From: JADJNW01 sp964517145
GTDB lineage: Bacteria; Bacteroidota; Bacteroidia; Chitinophagales; Saprospiraceae
Reading direction: 5' to 3'
DNA: 64,000 nt
Assembly: GCA_964517145.1 (NCBI GenBank)
Contig: CAZFBN010000004.1
Location: forward strand, 1-64,000
The notes beneath the pieces were generated by a model that did not search any database, had not been told where the DNA came from, and was given only the letters and a program-made list of their open reading frames with translations. Of the stretch, positions 8,827 to 18,190 are shown piece by piece (within the stretch, counting starts at the first letter, position 1; every line of letters begins with the position of its first letter). Made by a program: the position numbers and the translations under genes.

Positions 8827-8907
8827 ACATCTTCTCAAAAAAAGTAAATGGGATACAACCTTTTTTTTCTGGCGGGCTTCTTTCTTATCTGAATGGGATA
8901 CAACTAT

Positions 8908-8943
8908 TTACAACATTCCATCGTTCCTATATTCCATTATTCC
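8908..8943. repeat. TTCCAT-rich copy of the dispersed TTGGA repeat
   Basis: Contains CAACATTCCATCG and TATTCCATTATTCC, the reverse complement of the GGAATAATGGAATA repeat at 6782-6866. It lies just upstream of the bamD promoter. Confidence 0.45.
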
Positions 8944-8954
8944 GATAAAAAGCG

Positions 8955-8962
8955 TAATTTTG
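8955..8962 (+). promoter_or_regulatory. bamD -7 element, near-leaderless start
   Basis: TAATTTTG matches TAnnTTTG and ends only seven bases before the bamD ATG, so the transcript would begin almost at the start codon. No good -33 TTG is present at the expected distance. Confidence 0.45.
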
Positions 8963-8969
8963 CGACCTT

Positions 8970-9794
8970 ATGAAAAATAACCAGCGATTTGTACTATTGG
9001 GCTTGGTCTTAGTGTTGTTGTTCAGCGCCTGCAAAAGTGAATTTGAGCGGATTCGCACGAGCAATGACCCACAATTGTTGTACAAAAAAGCAGATGAATA
9101 TTATAACGCAAGTGAATATCAAAAAGCGCAAGCCCTGTACGAATTGGTCATTGCCAGTTTTCGCGGGCGCCCGGAGGCGGAAGATATTTCTTTTAAATAC
9201 GCTTACACCTATTATAATACGGATCAGTTTATTTTAGCATCGTATTATTTTAAGAATTTTTCGCAAACGTATGCTACTAGCGCCAAGCGGGAAGAAGCGG
9301 ATTTTATGAGTGCTTATTCCAATTATCAGCTTTCACCCACTTTCCGGTTGGATCAAAAATATACACAACAGGCGATTGAAGAATTGCAATTATTTGTAAA
9401 TACTTATCCGCGAAGCAACCGTGTGCAGGAATGCAATGCTTTGATTGATGAATTGCGGGCAAAGTTGGAAGAAAAAGCCTTTGAAGAAGGCAAATTATAT
9501 TTTGACCTTCGGTACTACCAATCAGCAACCCATGTGTTCGAAAATTTGTTAAAGGATTATCCTGAAACAAAAAATGCCGAGGAAGTGCGCTATATGATTA
9601 TACAATCGGCGTATTTATTGGCAGAAAACAGTTTAGTAAGCAGGCAAGAAGAACGCTACCAGGAAGTATTGACCCGCGCTGCACCTTTTTTAAAGCGCTA
9701 TCCGAATAGTCAATACAAACGGGAGGTGACTTCGATTCAAAATAATTCACAAAAAAAATTAAATCAAATTAAGGATGTCGGATATCAAAACTAA
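8970..9794 (+). CDS. bamD: Outer-membrane assembly lipoprotein BamD
   Basis: 274 residues. A type II signal peptide with lipobox LFSAC (Cys21) anchors it to the outer membrane. The mature part consists of TPR-like helical hairpins (ADEYYNASEYQKAQALYELV, YAYTYYNTDQFILASYYFKNF, YFDLRYYQSATHVFENLL), as in BamD, the BamA partner that handles beta-barrel substrates. Length is usual for Bacteroidota BamD. It opens a co-directional run with rpoZ, coaBC and porD; its last 20 bases overlap rpoZ, which implies translational coupling. Confidence 0.93.
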   Translation: MKNNQRFVLLGLVLVLLFSACKSEFERIRTSNDPQLLYKKADEYYNASEYQKAQALYELVIASFRGRPEAEDISFKYAYTYYNTDQFILASYYFKNFSQTYATSAKREEADFMSAYSNYQLSPTFRLDQKYTQQAIEELQLFVNTYPRSNRVQECNALIDELRAKLEEKAFEEGKLYFDLRYYQSATHVFENLLKDYPETKNAEEVRYMIIQSAYLLAENSLVSRQEERYQEVLTRAAPFLKRYPNSQYKREVTSIQNNSQKKLNQIKDVGYQN

Positions 9795-10131
9795 AGTACA
9801 AGGGCTGGATCCTACTGTGAAGCCGCGTGATGTGGGCGAACTGGCTCGTGCAACCGGCAATATCTATGAAACGCTGGCAGTCATTGCTCGGCGCGCTCGC
9901 CAATTGAATGTGGACATTAAGCACGAATTGCAACAAAAACTCGACGAATTTGCTGTTTCTTCTGAAACTATTGAAGAAATCAACGAAAATAAGGAACAAA
10001 TCGAAATTTCTAAGTTCTACGAACGCCTGCCCAATCCGGCAATCATTGCAACGGAAGAATTTCTCAGCGGCGATGTATATTATCGTTTCAACGATCGCAA
10101 GAAGAAAAAAACACCGCAGTTGCCACAGTAA
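9775..10131 (+). CDS. rpoZ: RNA polymerase omega subunit (RpoZ/Rpb6 family)
   Basis: 118 residues. The omega/Rpb6 core is seen in ATGNIYETLAVIARRARQLN (about 26-45), followed by a helical region and a lysine-rich tail. It stabilises and helps assemble core RNA polymerase. The identification rests partly on context: a small omega-like gene between bamD and coaBC is a standard Bacteroidota arrangement. The start codon at 9775 lies inside the end of bamD, preceded by AAGG. Confidence 0.85.
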   Translation: MSDIKTKVQGLDPTVKPRDVGELARATGNIYETLAVIARRARQLNVDIKHELQQKLDEFAVSSETIEEINENKEQIEISKFYERLPNPAIIATEEFLSGDVYYRFNDRKKKKTPQLPQ

Positions 10132-10143
10132 TTGCTTGGCTCG

Positions 10144-10177
10144 AACCTATAAGGTTTTAAACAGAACCTTATAGGTT
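10144..10177. repeat. Perfect 13-bp inverted repeat between rpoZ and coaBC
   Basis: AACCTATAAGGTT (10144-10156) and AACCTTATAGGTT (10165-10177) are exact reverse complements around an 8-base loop. The arms are themselves nearly palindromic. Only TTTC follows, so it is a poor terminator; it looks like a mobile palindromic repeat or an mRNA-processing hairpin. Confidence 0.65.
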
Positions 10178-10194
10178 TTCTCAGTTTGCTTATC

Positions 10195-11397
10195 ATGACC
10201 AACCTCCAAGGCAAGAAGATTTTGCTGGGCATTACCGGCAGTATTGCTGCCTACAAAGCTGCATTTCTTACGCGTTTGCTAGTCAAATCGGGTGTCGAAG
10301 TGCAGGTGCTGATGACCAAAGCAGCCACTACTTTTATTACGCCATTGACGCTTTCGACGCTTTCGAAGAGACCCGTTTACTCGGAAGTAAGCAGCGAAGA
10401 AAGCTGGAATAACCACGTGGAGCTAGGGCTGTGGGCAGATGCCATGCTGCTTGCACCGCTGACGGCTACTACGCTGGCAAAGCTGTCGCACGGCATTTGT
10501 GACAATATCATTGCGGCGGTGTATCTGTCTGCACGGTGTCCGGTATTTTTTGCGCCGGCTATGGATGTGGACATGTGGCATCACCCCACCACGCAGGAAA
10601 ATGTACAACGTTTGCAACGCTTTGGCAATCAATTGATTCCGGTTGAGCATGGCGAATTGGCGAGCGGCTTGGTCGGTGAAGGACGAATGGCAGAACCGGA
10701 ACATATTATAGATTTTTTAAATGATTATTTTGGTAAAAAACAAGATTTTCTAGGTAAGAAGGTATTGGTAACGGCAGGACCGACGTATGAGCCCATTGAT
10801 CCGGTGCGTTTCATTGGCAATCGCTCTTCGGGCAAAATGGGCGTGGCTATTGCCGATGCAGCAGCGCTACGCGGCGCGGAAGTGACTTTGATTTTAGGAC
10901 CGTCCAAAATTTTACCCGCACAAGCGCAAGTGAAAGTGATAAAAGTGGAAACGGCGCAGCAGATGTACGAAGCGGCATTGCAGCATTTTCCGGCATCGGA
11001 CGTCAGCATTTTGTCGGCAGCAGTAGCCGACTATCGCCCCAAAGTGACGGCAAGCCAAAAAATCAAACGCAAGGGTGAAAATTTAGCGATTGAATTGATT
11101 GAAAATCCTGACATTGCAGCAACACTTGGCAAAAAAAAGCTTGAAAATCAGGTAATTGTAGGGTTCGCACTGGAAACGAACAATGAAGTAGCCAATGCTA
11201 AAGCGAAGATTGAAAAGAAAAATTTTGACCTGATTGTGTTAAATTCGCTGAACGACCCCGGCGCCGGTTTTGATTTGAATACCAATAAAATTACCATTTT
11301 AGGAAAAGACAATAAGATTCGCCATTTTGAGTTAAAATCAAAAAATGCGGTAGCGGAAGATATTTTGAACGAAATTGTTCCGTTGCTATCAAAATAA
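10195..11397 (+). CDS. coaBC: Bifunctional CoaBC (phosphopantothenoylcysteine synthetase/decarboxylase)
   Basis: Two consecutive steps of coenzyme A synthesis in one protein of 400 residues. N-terminal flavoprotein decarboxylase (CoaC): GKKILLGITGSIAAYKA at the FMN fold, active-site histidine in NHVELGLWADAMLLAPLTAT, then ASGLVGEGRMAEPE. C-terminal ligase (CoaB) from about residue 185: VLVTAGPTYEPIDPVRFIGN, RSSGKMGVAIADAA, and the AAVADYRP motif. The ATG at 10195 is preferred to a TTG at 10186. The downstream porD start is 11 bases past the stop. Confidence 0.96.
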   Translation: MTNLQGKKILLGITGSIAAYKAAFLTRLLVKSGVEVQVLMTKAATTFITPLTLSTLSKRPVYSEVSSEESWNNHVELGLWADAMLLAPLTATTLAKLSHGICDNIIAAVYLSARCPVFFAPAMDVDMWHHPTTQENVQRLQRFGNQLIPVEHGELASGLVGEGRMAEPEHIIDFLNDYFGKKQDFLGKKVLVTAGPTYEPIDPVRFIGNRSSGKMGVAIADAAALRGAEVTLILGPSKILPAQAQVKVIKVETAQQMYEAALQHFPASDVSILSAAVADYRPKVTASQKIKRKGENLAIELIENPDIAATLGKKKLENQVIVGFALETNNEVANAKAKIEKKNFDLIVLNSLNDPGAGFDLNTNKITILGKDNKIRHFELKSKNAVAEDILNEIVPLLSK

Positions 11398-11407
11398 AAG
11401 TCAGAGG

Positions 11408-12313
11408 ATGAAAACAATATTTGTCATGGCTAGCCTTTTGCTCATGGTGTCTGGCTTGCAGGCGCAGGAATTGGAAGCGACCGTAAAAGTAAATCCGCAA
11501 AAGGTGTTAACGGCTGACCCCAAAATTTTTGCGACTTTGGAACAGACCATCCGCGAATTTATGAACAATCAAAAATGGACGGATGATATTTTTGAGCAGG
11601 ATGAGCGCATTAAGTGCAATTTGCTGCTGACCATCACTGACCAATCGCCGACGGATCCGAACTATTTTGTAGCTGAACTCGCCATTCAGGCATCGCGCCC
11701 GATTTATGGCAGCAACTATGAGACGGTAACGTTTAATCTTATTGATAGAAATATTAGTCTTTCTTACGAACAATATCAACCTGTTGCATATAGCAGAAAT
11801 TCTTATAATGATAATTTATCCTCTATTTTGTCTTTCTATGCCTTTATTATAATTGGAATGGATTATGACTCTTTCTCGCCGCTCGGTGGAGAAAAGTATT
11901 TTCAGCTGGCGCAGGAAGTGGTCAGCACGGTGCCGCAAAGCATTGCGAGTCGGGATAAAGGTTGGAATTCTTTGTCGAATAATCAGAATCGCTTCTGGAT
12001 AGCCGAAAACCTGCTCTCGCCGCGCGTCAAACCATTTCGACAGGCAATGTATGATTATCACCGAAATGGCTTGGACGTAATGTCAACCGATCTTGCAAAA
12101 GGACGCTTGGCGATGGCAGATGCCCTGCAAAAAGTAGCCGAGGTCAATCAGGCTTATCCCAATTCTGCAATCGTGCAGCTATTCAACAGTACAAAATCGA
12201 CGGAGTTGATCGAAATATTCAAAAAAGGCACCGCGCAAGAGCAAGATAAAGTCATTCAGGTAATGTCGCGGGTGGATCCTTCGGGCGCTTCCAAATATCG
12301 TGCGATCAAGTGA
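11408..12313 (+). CDS. porD: DUF4835 family protein, PorD of the type IX secretion system
   Basis: 301 residues from the ATG at 11408, with a signal peptide ending at LQAQELEA. Body features of DUF4835: FIFATLEQTIREFMN-like start (QTIREFMNNQKWTDDIFEQD), FIIIGMDYDSFSPLGGEKYF in the middle and a helical C-terminus. This family is annotated as PorD, an outer-membrane or periplasmic component associated with the type IX secretion/gliding machinery, and is typically encoded next to coaBC, as here. The assignment comes from wording and synteny. The rest of the T9SS core is not in the window apart from the PorE-like protein 660 bases downstream. Confidence 0.85.
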   Translation: MKTIFVMASLLLMVSGLQAQELEATVKVNPQKVLTADPKIFATLEQTIREFMNNQKWTDDIFEQDERIKCNLLLTITDQSPTDPNYFVAELAIQASRPIYGSNYETVTFNLIDRNISLSYEQYQPVAYSRNSYNDNLSSILSFYAFIIIGMDYDSFSPLGGEKYFQLAQEVVSTVPQSIASRDKGWNSLSNNQNRFWIAENLLSPRVKPFRQAMYDYHRNGLDVMSTDLAKGRLAMADALQKVAEVNQAYPNSAIVQLFNSTKSTELIEIFKKGTAQEQDKVIQVMSRVDPSGASKYRAIK

Positions 12314-12365
12314 TAGCGTGTTTTTGCGTTACCAAGCCATTGCACCATAAAACGAAAACACATTA

Positions 12366-12935
12366 ATGAAAAACCTCGCTATTTTTGCTTCGGGCACTGG
12401 GTCTAATGCAAAAAAAATTATTGAATATTTTAAGAATCATTCCAATATAAACGTTCGATTAATCGTATCTAATAAAAAGGATGCTCCGGTACTTGACATT
12501 GCTCGCGCGCATGGAATCGAAACACGGATTATCGGTCGCAAAGATTTTTACGAAACGGAACATTTGTTACAGCAGCTACGTGCTTACAATGTTGATTTTA
12601 TTGTGCTGGCTGGTTTTTTGTGGCTATTGCCGGGCTATTTGGTGCAGGCTTATCCAAGGCGTATTGTGAACATTCACCCGGCGCTGCTGCCCAAGTACGG
12701 AGGCAAAGGTATGTACGGCATGCACGTGCACCATGCGGTGAAAGCTGCCGGAGACCTGGAAACGGGCATCACCATTCACTATGTGGATGAAAATTATGAC
12801 GAGGGCGATATTATTTTTCAAAAAAAATGTGTCCTCAGCGCCAATGATACGTCAGAAGAAATAGCACACAAAGTACACGCACTGGAACACGCGTATTTTC
12901 CGAAAGTGATCGAACAATTATTGACAACATATTAG
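12366..12935 (+). CDS. purN: Phosphoribosylglycinamide formyltransferase PurN
   Basis: 189 residues. Transfers a formyl group from 10-formyl-THF to GAR in purine synthesis. Motifs: ASGTGSNAKKIIEYF at the phosphate-binding loop (8-22), NIHPALLPKYGGKGMYG with the catalytic Asn-His pair, and ETGITIHYVDENYDEGDIIF containing the catalytic Asp. Full length for the family. Same strand as the porD run, 52 bases downstream, with no obvious terminator in between. Confidence 0.96.
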   Translation: MKNLAIFASGTGSNAKKIIEYFKNHSNINVRLIVSNKKDAPVLDIARAHGIETRIIGRKDFYETEHLLQQLRAYNVDFIVLAGFLWLLPGYLVQAYPRRIVNIHPALLPKYGGKGMYGMHVHHAVKAAGDLETGITIHYVDENYDEGDIIFQKKCVLSANDTSEEIAHKVHALEHAYFPKVIEQLLTTY

Positions 12936-12975
12936 AGAAAATTTTTTTGTATTAAAACTTTCAATCCAAAAAATT

Positions 12976-14979
12976 ATGGCAACAAGAATCCTTTTAACCT
13001 TCGTCTTGGGGCTGTGTGTTTCCACCTTGTTGACCGCTCAGGATAACCTGAACTGGAAAAAACAAGCCAAACTTGCTGACCAACTTCTCAAAGAAGGAAA
13101 GTATTATGAAGCCGCCGACAACTATGAAAAAGCTTGGCGCAAACGTACCAAAGAATCAGAACTGATCTTCAACGCGGGCGAGGCGTATTATTTGGCAAAA
13201 GATTATCGGAAAGCAGCAGAAGCGTACCGCAATGTAAAGGATGATAATAATAAATTTCCGCTGGTGGGCTTGAAATATGCGCGGAGCTTGAAACAAGATG
13301 GACAGTATGCCAAGGCAAAGCAGGAGTTTCAAACTTTTTTTAACAGCTACACGGGCGATTCTAAAAATATTCTGGATGAAATCATTAAAACCGAAATAAA
13401 AGGAGCAGACCTGGGTTTGCAATTGCCTTCTCAAATGGATCGAACCAAGGAGGTGCGCTACCTTGAAGGGGTGAATTCTACCGCCACAGATTTTGCGCCA
13501 TTCCCATTTTCTGATGACGTGCTGTACTTGTCTTCCACGCAAGGCGGCAAGGCGCGCATTTACCGCACGCAGCGGGAGGGCAGACAATGGAGCAAACCTT
13601 CATTGCCAGAAAATTTTCCGGTGATTCAAAACAATCAACACTATTCCAACAGTAGCCTTTCGCAAGATGGCAATCGTTTTTACTTTACCATTTGCAGCGG
13701 TGTTCAAAGTTGGAGTGACTTGACGTCTCGTTGCGAAATTTTTGTCATTACCCGGCGCGGCAATGCCTGGAGCCAGCCAGAGCGCTTGCCCGATTTTATC
13801 AACATGGAAAAGTCCACTGCAACTCATCCATCCGTTGTTACACAGGGCAATCGGGAAATTTTGTATTTCGCTTCTAACCGGGAGGGCGGTCGCGGCGGCA
13901 TGGATATTTGGTACACCAGCCGTGATATGACGACAGAAAATTCGGAATTTTCTTTTCCCGTTAACCTCGGCGGTATTGTGAATACCCTCGGCGATGAAAT
14001 CACGCCTTTTTATGATAGCGTGGACGGCATGCTTTATTTTGCTTCTAATGGGCACGTTTCAATCGGCGGTTTTGATATTTTCACGAGCCAGGGCGAAGGC
14101 ACTCGCTGGACCAATGTAGAAAATGCCGGCATGCCACTCAACTCTAGTGCGGACGACTACTACTTTGTACAAAATAAAGCTGGATCAGGCGGATTTTTTG
14201 CTTCCAATCGTGTTTTTGGTAGCCAAAAAACGACCACGCGCGAAGAGGATATTTTTGAATATGCTTCTGGGGAAAAACGTATTAGCTTGCGTGGTAATTT
14301 GTACGATCAGGTCTCAGGCGCTCCGCTAACGCAGGCAACCGTTGGTTTGTATGAGGTAATGGGTACAGGTGAAAATGTGATTGACACCAAAACTTTTTCG
14401 GATGGCTCCTATATTTTTGATATTCAATCTGGAAAAAGCTATAAAGTAAAAGTGGAAAGTGCAGGGTACGCGCCATATGAGTTTAAATTTACTGCCGACG
14501 ATCCAGAATTGTACGTATATGGGCAGCCGGTTTATATGAACAAACCAACACAAGCAGTGACGAATACCACTCCCAACAATCCTGGAAAAACGAATACGAC
14601 TACGAAAACTCCACCAAAAACGAACCCTTCTACCGCAGCAAAAGAAGGCGATTCGTATATCGTAAGGGGTAAATCGAAAGAAGATAATTTTGAAATTGTA
14701 ACGTCCGCGCCTCGCCACGATGGCGTTTATTATCGGATTCAGTTGGCAGCTGTGTCAAAATTTGACGCCAATGCCAGCAATTTAACGCCGGTAAAAGAGT
14801 TGGGCAGCATTCATAGCGAATTTATTGTGGATAAAAAACTGACGCGCGTGTTGCTAGGCGATTATTTTACAAAAGAAGAAGCTACGGCAGCGCTGAATTT
14901 GGTACACCAGCAAGGCTTTCCAAAAGCATTTGTGGTACAGTACGAAAATGGCGAACGCTATGGACAAGTAAAATTATAA
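12976..14979 (+). CDS. PorE-like TPR / beta-propeller / SPOR protein
   Basis: 667 residues. Signal peptide 1-21; TPR repeats about 26-150 (LLKEGKYYEAADNYEKAW, AKDYRKAAEAYRNV); a WD40-like PD40 beta-propeller about 170-430 with recurring DVLYLSSTQGG, RFYFT, LYFASNREGGRGGMDIW and LYFASNGHVSIGGFDIF blades; a carboxypeptidase-regulatory-like domain about 432-520; a Thr/Pro/Asn linker; and a C-terminal SPOR-like domain about 575-667 (YYRIQLAAVSKF ... LTRVLLGDYFTKEEA). The first four parts match the type IX secretion protein PorE, which ends instead in an OmpA peptidoglycan-binding domain. SPOR also binds peptidoglycan, so the anchoring role is probably preserved (inference). Followed by a strong terminator. 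Confidence 0.82.
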   Translation: MATRILLTFVLGLCVSTLLTAQDNLNWKKQAKLADQLLKEGKYYEAADNYEKAWRKRTKESELIFNAGEAYYLAKDYRKAAEAYRNVKDDNNKFPLVGLKYARSLKQDGQYAKAKQEFQTFFNSYTGDSKNILDEIIKTEIKGADLGLQLPSQMDRTKEVRYLEGVNSTATDFAPFPFSDDVLYLSSTQGGKARIYRTQREGRQWSKPSLPENFPVIQNNQHYSNSSLSQDGNRFYFTICSGVQSWSDLTSRCEIFVITRRGNAWSQPERLPDFINMEKSTATHPSVVTQGNREILYFASNREGGRGGMDIWYTSRDMTTENSEFSFPVNLGGIVNTLGDEITPFYDSVDGMLYFASNGHVSIGGFDIFTSQGEGTRWTNVENAGMPLNSSADDYYFVQNKAGSGGFFASNRVFGSQKTTTREEDIFEYASGEKRISLRGNLYDQVSGAPLTQATVGLYEVMGTGENVIDTKTFSDGSYIFDIQSGKSYKVKVESAGYAPYEFKFTADDPELYVYGQPVYMNKPTQAVTNTTPNNPGKTNTTTKTPPKTNPSTAAKEGDSYIVRGKSKEDNFEIVTSAPRHDGVYYRIQLAAVSKFDANASNLTPVKELGSIHSEFIVDKKLTRVLLGDYFTKEEATAALNLVHQQGFPKAFVVQYENGERYGQVKL

Positions 14980-15001
14980 AAATTTCTAATATTTAAAAAG
15001 G

Positions 15002-15044
15002 AAAATCAGGTGATTCCTATCCAGAGGTCACCTGATTTTTTTTT
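15002..15044 (+). terminator. Intrinsic terminator after the PorE-like gene
   Basis: AAAATCAGGTGA (15002-15013) pairs with TCACCTGATTTT (15028-15039), giving a 12-bp stem with a run of nine Ts at its 3' side. Confidence 0.85.
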
Positions 15045-15300
15045 CTCAAAACTTACCCTACTTTCGAGCTGTTTATGTTATTTTGAACTGAAATGACTTT
15101 TTCGACAGCAGTTTCAATACACATTGACTTACGATGCGAATCAACGGTTGGGTTTTATAAAATGCTGATAAACAGCGCTTCAAGGCGTGTCAAATTTCAA
15201 AGATTTGGTAAACCTGTCGCATACTGATAAACCTTTGATTCACAGATAATAAATTTTTTTTAACCCTTCATTTTTTTGATATAATAAATGTTAATAAAAG
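15045..15300. other. Non-coding leader of the M16 gene
   Basis: About 255 bases with no ORF of note. AT-rich with T8 and T7 runs close to the next start codon. No TAnnTTTG element or clear structure was recognised, so the promoter of the M16 gene is not located. Confidence 0.4.
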
Positions 15301-18162
15301 ATGATGAATGTACCCAGTGAAAAGTTTGCTTTTCAAGCCGTACCAAGCGATCCATTTGATGTAAAAATGTACACCTTGTCCAACGGGCTGCGGCTGTATT
15401 TGAGCGTGAATAAAAATGAACCTCGCATTTATACCAATATTGTGGTGCGCTCCGGCTCTAAGCAAGATCCGGCTGATACGACTGGCTTGGCGCATTACAT
15501 GGAGCATATGCTTTTCAAGGGAACCAGCCGCATTGGTGCCACAGACTGGGAACAAGAAAAGGTGTTTTTGGAAAAGGTTTCTGACCTCTACGAGCAGCAC
15601 CGCCAAACGCAAGACGAGGAAGCGCGCAAGAAGATTTATGCTGAAATTGATCGCCTGTCTTTTGAAGCAGCGAAGTTGGTAGCGCCCAATGAATACGACA
15701 AACTTTCAAGCGCCATCGGTGCCAAAGATACCAATGCCTACACCTGGCTGGAGCAAACGGTGTATGTCAATGACATTCCGACGAATGAACTCGAACGCTG
15801 GATGCACCTGGAGTCGGAGCGTTTTCGCATGATGGCGCTGCGCTTGTTTCACACAGAGCTGGAAACGGTGTACGAAGAATTTAACATTGGGCAGGACAAA
15901 GACTTTCGCAAAGTGAGCAAGGCAATGCGCGAGGTGCTTTTTCCCAGCCACCCCTACGGTACCCAAACCACGATTGGCAGCGCGCAGCATTTGAAAAATC
16001 CATCGCATGTAAAAATTCAGGAATATTTTCAAACGTACTACGTCCCCAACAACATGGCACTTGTGATGGCGGGCGATTTTGACCTGGACGAAGCCGTGCA
16101 ATTGGCGGAACAGTATTTTGGCAATTATGAAGCCAAACCCGTGCCACCGTTCACGTTTGAGCCGCAGCCACCGCTCGAAGGCATTGTACGCCGCGAGGTA
16201 TTTGGACAAGAAGCCGCTTATGTAGAGCTTGCCTGGCGCCTGGAAGGCAGCCGCAGCTACGATCATTTGATGCTACTGTTGTTGCAAGGCATTTTGTACA
16301 ATGAACAGGCGGGTTTGCTCGACATTTATTTGAACCAGGAACAAAAAGTGCTGGAAGCCGAAACGTGGGAATGGCTGCACGAAGATTATTCGGTCATGGG
16401 TTTGTACGGCAAACCTCGCGAGGGGCAGTCGCTGCAAGAAGTAGAAAAATTGTTGCTTTCGATGATTGAACGCCTGAAAAATGGCGATTTTGAAGATTGG
16501 CTGCTTGAGGCGGTTATTAAAAATTATAAACTCGAGGAATTGCGGGAAGTCGAATCGAATCGCTCGCGGGTGAATGCTTTGACGCAGGCATTTGTGCTGG
16601 GCATAGATTGGAAGACATTTGTAGATTACATCGAAAGTCTGGCGCGCATTACCAAACAAGATATAATTGCATTTTCAAATGCGAAATTTGGAGATAATTA
16701 CGTAGTTGTTTACAAACATCAAGGCACTGATCCCAATGTGATCAAAGTAGAAAAACCAGCGATCACGGCGGTAGAATTGAATCGGGAGCGCGTTTCAGCA
16801 TTTGCAACAGCATTTTTAAACAAAGAAGTGCCGCCACTGAAGCCGGTTTTTGTCAATTTTGAAGAGGTGATTCAATCACAAACTTTGCAAAATGGCTTGC
16901 AACTAGATTATGTTCGCAATCCTCAAAATGCCTTATTTCGCTTGGATTATATTTTTGAAATGGGCAAAAATCACGACCGTCGGCTGGCTTTGGCATTGCA
17001 ATACCTGGCGTATTTGGGCACAGATCGTTACACGCCAGCGCGTTTGCAGCAGGAATTTTATCGCCTTGGCTTGAGTTTTGATGTGTATAACAGTGATGAT
17101 CGGGCTTATGTGACGCTTTCTGGTTTGGAGGAATCTTTGGAGGAAGGTATTCAATTGTTTGAACATATTTTGGCAAATGTGCAGGAAGATGCGGGGGTGC
17201 TAGCCAACATGGTGTCGGATATTTTGATGAAACGCCAAAATGCCAAAAAAGACCGCGACACGATTTTGCGCGATGCCTTGTCGAGTTATGCGCGGTACGG
17301 CACGGATTCGCCGTTTACGTATCGGCTGTCGGAGCAGGAATTGAAAAGTTTGAAACCATTCGATCTAACCCAATGGATTCGGTCGTTGACGTCGCACGAA
17401 CATCGCATTTACTACTATGGTCAAAAATCCATGGGCGAAGTGGCAAGCATTTTAGAAAAATACCATGAAGTGCCTACTCGGTTGCATGCCATTCCAAATA
17501 TTAAAAAATTTGAGCAATTGGCAACAGAGCGCAACTGCGTGTTCTTTTTGGATTTTCCGATTGTCCAAACAGACATCATGTTTGTGTCGCGCGGTACACC
17601 GCAGTTCAATCTGGAAGAGCACCGCCTGCGTTGTTTGTACAATGAATACTTCGGCTACGGTTTGTCTTCCATTGTTTTTCAGGAAATTCGAGAGTCCAAA
17701 GCGCTGGCATATTCGACTTATGCCATGCACACCTCGCCGCGCCGCCAGCATTTTCCGCACTATTTGCAAGCTTACGTAGGTACTCAGCCTGATAAAATTT
17801 CGGACGCCGTGCCTGCCATGTTGGACATTATTGACAATATGCCGCTGGTGGATTTGCAGATTGAAACGGCGCGCTTGACCATTCTGCGCCAAATGGAAAG
17901 CGAGCGCCTGTCGCCACGCAACGTGTACTGGGAATCCGTTGCTACGCAGGATTTGGGTTTGAATCGCAATATTGCACCAGACGTGTATCAAGCCATTCAG
18001 GAATCGAACACTAATACGCTGGCAAATTTCCATCAGTCTTATATCAAAGGCAGGGCTTTCAATATCGTGGTGCTGGGCGACCGCAAACACGTGAATTTGG
18101 ACTACCTCGCCAATTTTGGGGAGGTGCAGGAGCTACAAATGGAGCAGGTGTTTGGGTATTAG
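15301..18162 (+). CDS. Large M16 (insulinase-family) zinc peptidase
   Basis: 953 residues: a fused two-half M16 peptidase of the insulinase/pitrilysin size class. The inverted zinc motif HYMEH lies at residues 65-69 (TGLAHYMEHMLFKGT), and the third ligand is in ELETVYEEFN. The C-terminal half (from about 510) repeats the fold without zinc ligands, with FGYGLSSIVFQEIRESKALAYS matching the R/Y substrate-binding pair. There is no signal peptide: the protein begins MMNVPSEKFAF, unlike many secreted relatives, so it is probably cytoplasmic and degrades peptides. ATGs at 15301 and 15304 are equivalent. Ends before a bidirectional terminator. Confidence 0.94.
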   Translation: MMNVPSEKFAFQAVPSDPFDVKMYTLSNGLRLYLSVNKNEPRIYTNIVVRSGSKQDPADTTGLAHYMEHMLFKGTSRIGATDWEQEKVFLEKVSDLYEQHRQTQDEEARKKIYAEIDRLSFEAAKLVAPNEYDKLSSAIGAKDTNAYTWLEQTVYVNDIPTNELERWMHLESERFRMMALRLFHTELETVYEEFNIGQDKDFRKVSKAMREVLFPSHPYGTQTTIGSAQHLKNPSHVKIQEYFQTYYVPNNMALVMAGDFDLDEAVQLAEQYFGNYEAKPVPPFTFEPQPPLEGIVRREVFGQEAAYVELAWRLEGSRSYDHLMLLLLQGILYNEQAGLLDIYLNQEQKVLEAETWEWLHEDYSVMGLYGKPREGQSLQEVEKLLLSMIERLKNGDFEDWLLEAVIKNYKLEELREVESNRSRVNALTQAFVLGIDWKTFVDYIESLARITKQDIIAFSNAKFGDNYVVVYKHQGTDPNVIKVEKPAITAVELNRERVSAFATAFLNKEVPPLKPVFVNFEEVIQSQTLQNGLQLDYVRNPQNALFRLDYIFEMGKNHDRRLALALQYLAYLGTDRYTPARLQQEFYRLGLSFDVYNSDDRAYVTLSGLEESLEEGIQLFEHILANVQEDAGVLANMVSDILMKRQNAKKDRDTILRDALSSYARYGTDSPFTYRLSEQELKSLKPFDLTQWIRSLTSHEHRIYYYGQKSMGEVASILEKYHEVPTRLHAIPNIKKFEQLATERNCVFFLDFPIVQTDIMFVSRGTPQFNLEEHRLRCLYNEYFGYGLSSIVFQEIRESKALAYSTYAMHTSPRRQHFPHYLQAYVGTQPDKISDAVPAMLDIIDNMPLVDLQIETARLTILRQMESERLSPRNVYWESVATQDLGLNRNIAPDVYQAIQESNTNTLANFHQSYIKGRAFNIVVLGDRKHVNLDYLANFGEVQELQMEQVFGY

Positions 18163-18190
18163 TCCCAACATCTCCAAGATTGAGTTTGGA

